From Edaphobacter sp. (GTDB lineage Bacteria; Acidobacteriota; Terriglobia; Terriglobales; Acidobacteriaceae): a stretch of DNA of 64,000 nucleotides. A program made the position numbers and the translations under genes. The stretch's first letter is position 1. The number at the start of each line of letters is the position of its first letter. A model generated the notes under the pieces. It was given only the letters and a program-made list of their open reading frames with translations. It ran no database searches and had not been told where the DNA came from. Location: the NCBI GenBank assembly GCA_025462645.1, contig JAOAPB010000072.1, positions 30,025 through 94,024 on the forward strand, in the 5' to 3' direction. Positions 24,855-32,642 of this stretch are shown here, piece after piece.

Positions 24855-25051
24855 ACATCCCACCAAAGCAAAAGAGAAGCAGATGGACTCTGCTCCTCGC
24901 GCTGCCCTACCTGGCACTCTGTTTTCCGCAGCTATACGCCCGCGCCACGCCAACCCTGGCGGGCTTTCCCTTCTTCTACTGGTATCAACTCGCGACAGTG
25001 ATCGTCACTTCGGCGTTGTTGGGCTTCGTCTATCGCAAACTGAAGACTTGA
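24851..25051 (+). CDS. DUF3311 small membrane protein
   Basis: A 66-residue protein with two hydrophobic spans: LLLALPYLALCFPQLYA and, after GFPFFYWYQ, LATVIVTSALLGFVY. The Y-P-F-F-W-Y-Q core before the second span is the DUF3311 signature. These proteins normally accompany a sodium:solute symporter of the SSS family, and may be a small subunit of it; none is next to it here. ATGA overlap with the DUF1579-like gene. Confidence 0.82.
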   Translation: MNIPPKQKRSRWTLLLALPYLALCFPQLYARATPTLAGFPFFYWYQLATVIVTSALLGFVYRKLKT

Positions 25052-25111
25052 TTCCTGGAGATAGGCTGGCAGGGTCTTGCATTATGCTACCCCGCCGCCT
25101 GGGAGAGGAGA

Positions 25112-25146
25112 GCAACGCGCCCGTAGCATCGGGCGCGTCGCTTTAG
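25112..25146. terminator. GC-rich hairpin terminator
   Basis: A perfect 9-bp stem ACGCGCCCG (25115-25123) / CGGGCGCGT (25130-25138) with a six-base loop TAGCAT, followed by CGCTTTAG. It lies between the DUF3311 gene and the convergent OmpA-type gene and probably serves the plus strand. Confidence 0.65.
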
Positions 25147-25210
25147 AAAAGATTTGTGATGCAGATTGTGTTGCGGAGCTTGATTAGAAGATCTGTTGAA
25201 CGCTCAATCG

Positions 25211-25978
25211 CTACTGTCCGCTCGGTGGTGCACTGGCCGAGGTCGCAGGCTGGTCGCTCATGTTGGTCAGCAGCTTGACCTCGACACGACGGTTCTTGGC
25301 CCGTCCCTCAGCAGTGCGATCGCTCGCAACCTGCTGGTCTTTGCCAATGCCAACCAGATAAAACTTGTGAGGCGGGATGTTGTGCTTGGATGCCAGATAG
25401 TTTGCAACGGCATCCGCGCGACGCTGGCTGAGCTGATAGTTGTAGTTGGCATCGCCGACCGAATCGGTTCCACCCGTCAACTGCAGGATGTAACCACGCG
25501 CATTCGACAGACTCGTCGCCAGGTCGTCCAACTGCTTCTTATCCGCCGCGGTAAGAACCGCTTTGTCGAAGGCGAACGTGACACTCACATCGGCCAGTGG
25601 CTTGTAGTTATCCAGATTGGCGACTACCCCAGTCAGGCTGTCGACCCGGTTATAGGCCTCTTGCGCGGAGCGGCCGGCCGCATCGGCAGATTGTCCCGCT
25701 GCCATCGCATGCTGGTCCGCGGTATCGGCAGCGCTCTGAGCTCCGGTTATACCCTTTTGAGCACGCTCGTCTGTATCCCTTATATTGCGGTGATCGGCAG
25801 CAGTCTTGCTGTCCAGCTCGTTTGTCTGCTGAATGATCGGAGTGGTCTGCGAACGGACATAGTTCTTGCTGGAGCAGCCGACCGTCAAGGCTAGAACAAG
25901 GGCACTTGCTGCAACTGCCTGACAGGCCGACTTCATCTTGCCGTCGGTGGAAATATCGAATCGCATATTGGAGCTCAT
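25211..25978 (-). CDS. OmpA-family lipoprotein
   Basis: This 255-residue lipoprotein begins with a signal sequence and lipobox LTVGC. A long helical, alanine-rich stretch follows (DSKTAADHRNIRDTDERAQ through QSADAAGRSAQEAYNRV), then a C-terminal OmpA peptidoglycan-binding domain: VTFAFDKAVLTAADKKQLDD, TGGTDSVGDANYNYQLSQRR and ADAVANYLA, ending KNRRVEVKLL. The D and R residues that grip diaminopimelate are in TDSVGD and LSQRRADAV. Likely tethers the outer membrane to the wall. Start at 25978 preferred over 25987 because AGGAG sits nine bases before it. Confidence 0.9.
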   Translation of the reverse strand: MSSNMRFDISTDGKMKSACQAVAASALVLALTVGCSSKNYVRSQTTPIIQQTNELDSKTAADHRNIRDTDERAQKGITGAQSAADTADQHAMAAGQSADAAGRSAQEAYNRVDSLTGVVANLDNYKPLADVSVTFAFDKAVLTAADKKQLDDLATSLSNARGYILQLTGGTDSVGDANYNYQLSQRRADAVANYLASKHNIPPHKFYLVGIGKDQQVASDRTAEGRAKNRRVEVKLLTNMSDQPATSASAPPSGQ

Positions 25979-26230
25979 TGTTGTCATCTCCTGTTTCTAA
26001 CAATCTTCAACACTGTCATACACAGCAATTTCCATGCCAAAGAAAGTAGACAAGTAAGCTCCCCTTTTTCATGCACATACGGTAAACAATCAGCACTTAG
26101 TTGCAACATGGCACCCGGGCCAGTCGGGAACTTTTGATGCGGAGATGCGTCAAATGTACTCAGACCGCTTGCGATGCAATCGCTTAGCCTTCGTGGCGTC
26201 TACACTGAGACGCAGACGCTGATTTACGTC

Positions 26231-28222
26231 ATGGACCTTTACCAGAAAATTCGGACCATCCCCACCCAGCCAGGTTGTTATCTCTACAAGAACGCCGAAG
26301 GCGAGGTCATCTATGTCGGCAAGGCGAAGAACCTCCGCGCACGGGTGCGATCCTATTTTCTGGATGCCTCGCAGTCCAACGCCAAGACTGGAACCCTCAT
26401 GCGCGAGGCCGTCGATGTGGAATACATCACGGTCGCCAACGAGCACGAAGCCCTCGCCCTAGAGAACAACCTCATCAAGCAGAAGAAGCCGCGCTTCAAC
26501 ATCCTGCTGCGCGACGACAAGACCTATCCCTACATCAAGCTCACGATGAACGACCGCTACCCGAAGGTCTTCGTCACCCGCCGTCTCCGCAAGGACGGCA
26601 GCGCCTACTTCGGTCCCTACTTCCCCGGCAACCTGGCCTACCGCCTCGTAGACCTCATCCATCGCAGCTTCCTCATCCCCAGCTGCAAGGTCGACCTGTC
26701 GCGCTACCATCCCCGAGCCTGCCTGCAGTACTACATCAAGCGCTGCCTCGGCCCCTGCGTCGAGGGCCTGACAACACCCGAGGCCTACAAACAGACCGTC
26801 CGCGATGTCCAGCTCTTTCTCGAAGGCAGGCCGAACGAGTTGGAGCAGTCGCTCACGAAACGCATGGGGCAGGCAGCCGAAGCCGAGCAGTTCGAGCTGG
26901 CCGCCCGCCTGCGTGATCAGATCGTCACCGTCCACCAGATGCAGGACAAGCAGCGCATCGCAACCACAGACAACGAGGACGCCGACGTCTTCGGCTACCA
27001 CTACGAGAACGAGATGCTCGCCGTGAATCTCTTCCACATGCGCAGCGGCAAGATCGTGGATCGCCGCGACTTCTTCTGGGAGGACCTGCCCGAGTTCCTC
27101 TCCGAGACCCTCAACGAACTGGCCACCGAGACTGAGGAGGCCGAATCACTCCCCCGCACGGAGCCCGATCCCGCAGTACCGGCGCCGGAGATAGAGGAGA
27201 GCGCCCCGCGAGTCCAGTACTCACCCGTCTCCGAGCTTGGAGGCGCCTTCAGTCCGGCCGAGTTCTTCTCCGCTCTTCTGAAGCAGCTCTATCTCGACCA
27301 GAGCTATATCCCACGATCCGTCCTCGTGCCGGTTGAGTTTCCCGACCGCGCCATACTCGCGGAGATGCTCACCGAACGCACCGGAAAGCGTATCGAGATT
27401 CTCGCCCCCCAGCGTGGAGAAAAACGCTCTCTCGTCGATCTCGTATGCCAGAACGCGAAGCAGTCCTACGACCAGCGCTTCCGCGTGTTGCAACCAGGCA
27501 TGAAGGCGATCCAGGAGGCCCTCCAGGACGCGCTCACCCTCGAAGAGCTCCCCACCAGAATCGAGTGCTTCGACATCTCGCACATCCAGGGCGCTGAAAC
27601 CGTCGCATCGATGGTCGTCTGGGAGGACGGCGCGATGAAGAAGTCCGACTACCGCAAGTTCCAGGTGAAGACCGTCACCGGCGTCGACGACTTCGCCAGC
27701 ATGCGCGAGGTCATCCAGCGCCGGTACAAGCGTCTCCTCGAGGACAACAAGCCCTTCCCCTCCCTGATCCTCATCGACGGCGGACTCGGCCAGCTCCATG
27801 CAGCCTACGCCGCTCTCGAAGAGATCGGCGTCACGCTGCAACCTCTCGCCTCCATCGCGAAGCGCGAGGAGATCATCTACGTCTACGGGCAGGAGAGCGA
27901 GCCGGTAGTGCTCGATCGCCGCTCCCCCGTGCTGCACCTCATCCAGAAGATTCGCGACGAGAGCCACCGCTTCGCCGTAACCTATCACCGCAAGCGCAGG
28001 GAGATGCGCGACCGCGACAGCGAGCTACTATCCATTCCCGGCGTAGGCCCCCGCACTCGTCAGCGACTAATCGAGCACTTCGGCAGCGTGCGCGGAATCA
28101 AACAGGCAAAGCCAGATGCGCTGACCGCCGTTGTAAACGCAGCCACGGCCGAGCGCATCCGCAAATACTTTGACTCCCAGTCCAAATCGCCGGACACCCC
28201 GGTGCTGACCGTGCTGAACTAA
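26231..28222 (+). CDS. uvrC: Excinuclease ABC subunit C
   Basis: Makes the 3' and 5' incisions in nucleotide excision repair, bound to UvrB on damaged DNA. The GIY-YIG nuclease domain has GCYLYKNAEGEVIYVGKAKN and LRARVRSYF; the UVR domain (AEAEQFELAARLRDQI) follows near residue 210; the C-terminal RNase H-like domain includes RIECFDISHIQGAETVASMV and LILIDGGLGQL with catalytic acids; a helix-hairpin-helix pair ends it (LLSIPGVGPRTRQRLIEHFG). An insertion of ~60 residues rich in E and P lies around 295-360. The ATG at 26231 starts the GIY domain; the 663-residue length is normal for this phylum. Confidence 0.97.
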   Translation: MDLYQKIRTIPTQPGCYLYKNAEGEVIYVGKAKNLRARVRSYFLDASQSNAKTGTLMREAVDVEYITVANEHEALALENNLIKQKKPRFNILLRDDKTYPYIKLTMNDRYPKVFVTRRLRKDGSAYFGPYFPGNLAYRLVDLIHRSFLIPSCKVDLSRYHPRACLQYYIKRCLGPCVEGLTTPEAYKQTVRDVQLFLEGRPNELEQSLTKRMGQAAEAEQFELAARLRDQIVTVHQMQDKQRIATTDNEDADVFGYHYENEMLAVNLFHMRSGKIVDRRDFFWEDLPEFLSETLNELATETEEAESLPRTEPDPAVPAPEIEESAPRVQYSPVSELGGAFSPAEFFSALLKQLYLDQSYIPRSVLVPVEFPDRAILAEMLTERTGKRIEILAPQRGEKRSLVDLVCQNAKQSYDQRFRVLQPGMKAIQEALQDALTLEELPTRIECFDISHIQGAETVASMVVWEDGAMKKSDYRKFQVKTVTGVDDFASMREVIQRRYKRLLEDNKPFPSLILIDGGLGQLHAAYAALEEIGVTLQPLASIAKREEIIYVYGQESEPVVLDRRSPVLHLIQKIRDESHRFAVTYHRKRREMRDRDSELLSIPGVGPRTRQRLIEHFGSVRGIKQAKPDALTAVVNAATAERIRKYFDSQSKSPDTPVLTVLN

Positions 28223-28271
28223 CTCCCGAGGGAGAACGCCAGCATAATCACCTGGCATCCTCCCTCAGGAG
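28223..28271. terminator. Stem-loop between convergent uvrC and PEP-CTERM genes
   Basis: Arms CTCCCGAGGGA and TCCCTCAGGAG pair with one mismatch, with an inner stem GCCAG/CTGGC. It starts at the base after the uvrC stop and ends nine bases before the stop of the minus-strand gene. Position fits a shared terminator, but neither side has a T-run. Confidence 0.45.
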
Positions 28272-28280
28272 ATTACGGGA

Positions 28281-28886
28281 TCAAGCCCTGACTCTCCGCC
28301 GTGCCATCTCCACAACTCCAGCCAGCCCGGTCCCCAACAGCACCAGCGAACCCGGCTCCGGTACAACTCCACCACCCGGACCACCCGGATCCCCAGGATT
28401 TCCCGGGCCGCCAGTCGTATACGTCAGATCATCCAGAATGAACTGATCCGGAATCCCGGTTCCATCACTGAAGAGCAACTTCGAGATACCAGTCAGATTC
28501 AAGCTCAGCAAGCTCGACGAGCCGATATTCCCTGCTCCGGTAACACTTCCCAGAAGATTGTCGGAGGCGTCATACGCCGTAACCGTCAGATCGAAGAAGT
28601 CCGTGTAATAGAAGCTGATTCCATCCTGCAGCACATCGAACACGATCCCCAAATCCTCGTTCGGATCGTTCGTGATCACGCCCTGACCGGAGTGCGCCGG
28701 AAAATTGAAGAAATCATGATCGGGATTATCGGCTGTCAACTGCAGCGCATTCGTAAACGTCAACCCCGCATACTGTGTCGTAACCTGAGTTAAATCGCCG
28801 AGCTGTTCAAAGTCGAGGGTTGTTGCCCCAGCAGACCTGAACGCCGCAGCCACAAAAACAAAACAAAGCAGAGAGAATTTCTTCAA
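28281..28886 (-). CDS. PEP-CTERM sorting-domain protein
   Basis: A 201-residue exported protein with a signal peptide (LLCFVFVAAAFRSAGA), a beta-sandwich-like body (TTLDFEQLGDLTQVTTQYAG, LGIVFDVLQDGISFYYTDFF, SLLSLNLTGISKLLFSDG), then a glycine/proline linker and the sorting tag VPEPGSLVLLGTGLAGVVEM with a basic tail RRRVRA. PEP-CTERM proteins are cleaved and anchored by an exosortase, usually with extracellular polysaccharide. No exosortase lies in the window, so the sorter is elsewhere in the genome. Binding partner unknown. Confidence 0.9.
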   Translation of the reverse strand: MKKFSLLCFVFVAAAFRSAGATTLDFEQLGDLTQVTTQYAGLTFTNALQLTADNPDHDFFNFPAHSGQGVITNDPNEDLGIVFDVLQDGISFYYTDFFDLTVTAYDASDNLLGSVTGAGNIGSSSLLSLNLTGISKLLFSDGTGIPDQFILDDLTYTTGGPGNPGDPGGPGGGVVPEPGSLVLLGTGLAGVVEMARRRVRA

Positions 28887-29347
28887 GTGAAGCCTCCAGA
28901 ATTAAAACTATCGAAAAGTGCATCTCGCTGGATGTCCTATGAGCTACTTAGCAACTCCATCGCCAAACAGTCAACCACATCGTCAACGAAGATATCTTCA
29001 ACACAGATAAGCGATTAGCTGTCTAATCTCGGAATCGAATCATCTTAAAGTCGAATGCCCGCTGCAGCACCTTGCATAAAAACAGGAAACGTTTCCGCCT
29101 GACCGATAGCCAAATAAAACTTCCGGAGAAGTTGCGTGGACGGGTTATCTGTAGCAATTCTCTAGAATAAAAGTTGAGAAAAGGATCGATCAGAGATTGA
29201 GACAGAAGGACTGCTCGGCTCCGCGAAATACGCAGTCATTCCGCTCAATTAAATTCGCAGGAATCCCTCTTGTCTCGAAGATAAAATTCACTGCAAGCAT
29301 GTAATCCAGGGGGCACCCCCGCCCAAACGCTCTAAACTGAGAACACG
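28887..29347. other. 461-bp intergenic region between divergent genes
   Basis: No coding frame of note. It contains the 12-bp perfect palindrome GGAAACGTTTCC at 29085-29096, close in form to LacI-type operators, and a GC-rich GGGGGCACCCCC at 29310-29321 close to the FKBP gene. The flanking genes are divergent, so promoters for both must lie here; none stands out. Confidence 0.6.
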
Positions 29348-30055
29348 ATGACCTTCAAGCTCTCCTCGCTCGCCCTTCTGGCCACCCTTACCACCGGAGC
29401 CACCGCTCAGACCGCAACCGCTCCGAAGAAGCCCGTCGTTCACCGCACTACCGCAGCTGCTACGACGGCAAAGCCAAAGCCCGCAGCCCCAGCGACTCCA
29501 GTGGCAAATCCTGCCGACAATCCGCCCAACGTCCCCAAGGTCGTCGGCACGCCTCAGCCCCTCTACGCCCTCCGCTACGTCGACACCGTCATCGGCACCG
29601 GGCCTATCGCTGTGCCCCGCAAGTTCTACACCGTCCACTACACCGGCTGGCTCACCGACGGCACCAAGTTCGACTCCTCCGTCGACCGCGGCACTCCCAT
29701 CACCTTCCCCTACGGAGCCCGCCAGGTCATCCCCGGCTGGGACACCGGCTTCGAGGGCATGCACGTCGGTGGCAAGCGCCGTCTCTACATCCCCTATCAA
29801 CTGGCCTACGGCGAGCCAGGCCGCCCCCCGGTCATCCCCGCCAAGGCCGACCTCATCTTCGACATCGAACTCGTCGGCATGTCCGACACCCCACCACAGC
29901 CCAAGCCGGAGCCGAAACCCGAAGCCAAGCCCGAGACAAATCCCGAGGCCAAACCCAACGCCGAGCCTGGTTCCAAGCCCGAGACAAGCGCTCCAGCCGA
30001 ATCTCCAGCCCCCGAGGCCCAGCCCAAAACTCCCCCGCATCCGGAAGGCCTCTAA
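29348..30055 (+). CDS. Secreted FKBP-type peptidyl-prolyl isomerase with acidic-proline tail
   Basis: A 235-residue protein catalysing cis-trans isomerisation at Xaa-Pro bonds, probably in the periplasm. A signal peptide ([13 protein letters not shown]) and an alanine/proline/lysine linker are followed by an FKBP domain: [59 protein letters not shown] and [20 protein letters not shown] site residues (Tyr, Asp, Trp, Ile, Phe) are all present. The last ~55 residues are a K-P-E rich tail not needed for activity. 36 bases before the ABC transporter gene. Confidence 0.92.
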   Translation: MTFKLSSLALLATLTTGATAQTATAPKKPVVHRTTAAATTAKPKPAAPATPVANPADNPPNVPKVVGTPQPLYALRYVDTVIGTGPIAVPRKFYTVHYTGWLTDGTKFDSSVDRGTPITFPYGARQVIPGWDTGFEGMHVGGKRRLYIPYQLAYGEPGRPPVIPAKADLIFDIELVGMSDTPPQPKPEPKPEAKPETNPEAKPNAEPGSKPETSAPAESPAPEAQPKTPPHPEGL

Positions 30056-30091
30056 TCGCGTCCAATCTCAGGACGGTTAGAATCAACCTAC

Positions 30092-31834
30092 ATGTTTGAA
30101 AGGCTTAGACCACTCAACCCATACCTCAGGCGCTACTGGAAGAGTCTCGCCTGGGGAGGCGTTGCGACCATCCTCTACAACGTCATCAAGGTCCTCATCC
30201 CCGCCGTCATCGGACGCGCCGTGGACGACATGCAGCACGGCCTCACCCAGGCAAAGATCCTCCACCACGGCCTCAGCCTCCTCCTCATCGCCGCCTGTTC
30301 CGCCATCTTTCTCTACATCACCCGCCAGGTCATCATCGGAGCCTCGCGCGAGATCGAGTTCGACCTCCGCAACGATCTCTTCAGCAACCTCGAACGCCAG
30401 TCGCCCAGCTTCTACCACACCCATCGCACCGGCGACATCATGGCCCGCACCACCAACGACCTCAACGCCGTCCGTCAGCTCCTCGGCCCGGCCATCATGT
30501 ACAGCGCCAACACCATCGTCTTCACCGCGGCCGCGCTGCCCTTCATGTATCGCATCAGCCCCAGGCTGACCCTCTGCGCCTTCGTTCCCCTTCCCATCGC
30601 CTCGGTCCTGGTCCAGTACTTCGGCAACCGCATCCATCGCCGCTTCGAGCGCATCCAGGCCATGTTCTCCGATATCTCCGCCAAGGCCCAGGAGAACTTC
30701 TCCGGAGCCCGCCTCATCCGCGCCTTCGCCCAGGAAGAGGCCGAGATCGCCTCCTTCGAGACCGCCAACCGCGAGTACATCCGCCGCAGCCTCTACCTCG
30801 TCCGCCTCATGGCCATGCTCTGGCCCACGCTGGAGTTCGTCCTCGGCCTCTCCCTCATGATCACGCTTCTCGTCGGCGGTCACGAGGTCGTCTCCCACCG
30901 CATCTCCGTCGGCCAGTTCACCGCCTTCAACGTCTACATGGTGCAGCTCACCTGGCCCATGATCGCCGTCGGCTGGGTCGTCAACCTCTTCCAGCGTGGC
31001 ACCGCCTCCATCGTCCGCATCGACGAGCTCCTCAAGCAGAAGCCCTCCATAGCCGACGAACCCACTGCCGTCGCCCAACCCGTCACCGGAAACATCGAGT
31101 TCAACCATCTCACCTTCGGCTACGAAGGCGGCCCTGCGGTCCTCCACGACATCAACCTCCGCATCCCCGCCGGCACCAGCCTCGCGATCGTAGGCCCCAC
31201 CGGTTCAGGGAAGTCCACCCTGGTCAACCTCATCCCCCGCCTGCTGGACGCCGCTCCCGGAGCAGTCCTGATCGACGGCCGGCCTATCCGCCACTTCACG
31301 CTCGCCGAGCTCCGCAAAGACATCGGCTTCGTCCCCCAGGAGACCTTCCTCTTCTCCGACACCATCCGCCAGAACATCGCCTTCGGCAAGCCGGATGCAA
31401 CCTCCGATCAGGTGCAGGACGCAGCCACCATCGCCCACATCAGTACCGAGATCCTCGAGTTCCCCAAGGGCTTCGACACCATGGTCGGAGAGCGCGGAGT
31501 CACCCTCTCTGGCGGTCAGAAGCAACGCACCGCTATCGCCAGAGCCGTCATACGCGACCCACGCATCCTCATCCTCGATGACGCCTTGGCCAGCGTCGAT
31601 ACCTACACCGAAGAACGTATCCTCTCCGGCCTCCGCCAGTGCATGGAAGGCCGCACGACCGTCTTCATCTCGCACCGCATCTCTACGGCACGCAACGCCG
31701 ACCAGATCGCCGTCCTGGTCAGCGGACGCATCGCCGAACTGGGCACACACGACGAACTCCTCGCCCGCAACGGCTACTACACCAGCCTCTTCGAAAAACA
31801 ACGTCTCGAAGAAGAGCTCTCAGTAGCCACCTAG
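30092..31834 (+). CDS. ABC exporter, fused permease and ATPase
   Basis: A half-transporter of 580 residues that dimerises. Residues ~15-310 hold six helices (LAWGGVATILYNVIKVLIPA, LLLIAACSAIFLYITRQVII, FTAAALPFMYRI and others) with the coupling-helix region FYHTHRTGDIMARTTNDLN. The nucleotide-binding domain has Walker A GPTGSGKSTL, Q-loop FVPQETFLFS, signature TLSGGQKQRTAIARAV, Walker B ILILDDALASVD and the switch HRIST. Substrate unknown; multidrug or lipid export is the usual role for this type. Possibly cotranscribed with the FKBP gene. Confidence 0.93.
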   Translation: MFERLRPLNPYLRRYWKSLAWGGVATILYNVIKVLIPAVIGRAVDDMQHGLTQAKILHHGLSLLLIAACSAIFLYITRQVIIGASREIEFDLRNDLFSNLERQSPSFYHTHRTGDIMARTTNDLNAVRQLLGPAIMYSANTIVFTAAALPFMYRISPRLTLCAFVPLPIASVLVQYFGNRIHRRFERIQAMFSDISAKAQENFSGARLIRAFAQEEAEIASFETANREYIRRSLYLVRLMAMLWPTLEFVLGLSLMITLLVGGHEVVSHRISVGQFTAFNVYMVQLTWPMIAVGWVVNLFQRGTASIVRIDELLKQKPSIADEPTAVAQPVTGNIEFNHLTFGYEGGPAVLHDINLRIPAGTSLAIVGPTGSGKSTLVNLIPRLLDAAPGAVLIDGRPIRHFTLAELRKDIGFVPQETFLFSDTIRQNIAFGKPDATSDQVQDAATIAHISTEILEFPKGFDTMVGERGVTLSGGQKQRTAIARAVIRDPRILILDDALASVDTYTEERILSGLRQCMEGRTTVFISHRISTARNADQIAVLVSGRIAELGTHDELLARNGYYTSLFEKQRLEEELSVAT

Positions 31835-31870
31835 CCCCAGATCAATCTCATTTTGCTGTTATGAGTAGTT

Positions 31871-32142
31871 GCTGTTGCAGTTGTTTTTGCTGTTGCAGTT
31901 GTTTTTGCTGTCGCAGTTGTTTTTGCTGTTGCAGTTGTTTTTGCTGTTGCAGTTGTTTTTGCTGTTGCAGTTGTTTTTGCTGTTGCAGTTGTTTTTGCTG
32001 TTGCAGTTGTTTTTGCTGTTGCAGTTGTTTTTGCTGTTGCAATTGTTTTTGCTGTCGCAGTTGTTTTTTGCTGTCGCAGTTGTTTTTTGCTGTTGCTGTT
32101 GTTTTTGCTGTTGCTGTTGTTTTTGCTGTTGCAGTTGTTTTT
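31871..32142. repeat. 18-bp minisatellite, 15 tandem copies
   Basis: Fifteen head-to-tail units of an 18-base sequence with plus-strand consensus GCTGTTGCAGTTGTTTTT. Units 3, 11 and 12 have TCGCAG; units 13 and 14 have TTGCTG; unit 10 has TTGCAA. Units 11 and 12 are 19 bases long (one extra T). The rest are identical or nearly so, indicating recent expansion by slippage or unequal exchange. It begins 36 bases after the ABC exporter stop. The length changes break every reading frame, so it is non-coding. Confidence 0.95.
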
Positions 32143-32146
32143 GCTG

Positions 32147-32185
32147 TCATCCTGAGCGCAGCGAAGGATCCCGAAGGTCTTCATT
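32147..32185. repeat. REP-like interspersed repeat unit
   Basis: The sequence TCATCCTGAGCGCAGCGAAG followed by GATCCCGAAGG starts four bases after the last minisatellite unit. From memory this motif occurs in many copies in soil bacterial genomes, Acidobacteria included, as an intergenic repeat; that cannot be verified here. Its direct fusion to the minisatellite suggests the repeat unit served as a boundary. Confidence 0.65.
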
Positions 32186-32239
32186 GACCACAACTGTCAG
32201 CTCTTTTCAACAACACTCCCCACCGTCCGTGCTGTTGCG

Positions 32240-32585
32240 TGGCTCGCTTCCCACCTACAAAACCTGTCAAGCCCCCAAACTAGAGATCAAAACCAGATTT
32301 CATCTCCAACCACAAGAAAATAAACAACTTACACCTTTGAAAATAATCTTCTGAAAACTGCCGATGAGTTTTACTCCATTAGCTATACTGGATACAGAGA
32401 TCAAGAAAGCCCCGGCCCAAACCGGGGCTTTTCCACTTAAAGAACTAACGGAGCCATAACCCTTTTATAAAGACGACTTTAGCCATAACTAGTTTAAAAT
32501 GACGACTTTACAGACATAACATGCCATAACTTATTGAATGCATAGAACTTACGCCAAAAGTACCCCCCGGGGGGTACCCCTCAAG
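32240..32585 (+). repeat. Intergenic element, copy A (~345 bp) with an internal terminator
   Basis: Landmarks in order: TCGCTTCCC (32244), CCTGTCAAGCCCC (32263-32275), GTTTTACTC (32368), ATACAGAG (32392), a hairpin AAGCCCCGG/CCGGGGCTT with T tail (32407-32432), three degenerate ~28-base repeats starting CATAAC and ending GACGACTTTA-like (32456-32550), and a CCCCCCGGGGGG block (32562-32575). The same landmarks in the same order and spacing occur in copy B on the other strand at 38020-38345. No protein is encoded. It ends about 60 bases before the glycosyltransferase gene. Confidence 0.75.
32405..32434 (+). terminator. Rho-independent terminator inside element copy A
   Basis: Perfect 9-bp stem AAGCCCCGG (32407-32415) / CCGGGGCTT (32422-32430) with loop CCCAAA and a TT tail. 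No annotated gene ends shortly before it, so it should terminate a short transcript started within the element. Confidence 0.75.
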
Positions 32586-32642
32586 AACCTCCACCGGGGA
32601 AGACCCGTATGCGATGCTGGAACCCTTCGGAGAAGCTGATCA

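Noticed and set aside
31871..32142. CRISPR array
   Set aside because: Units are directly adjacent, with no unique spacers between them, and no cas gene is in the window.
31639..32354. Open frames in the minisatellite giving Cys-Phe or Leu-Gln-Leu-Phe repeats
   Set aside because: The frames arise from an 18-base tandem repeat. Two units carry an extra base that would break any protein, and no ribosome site or family match is seen.
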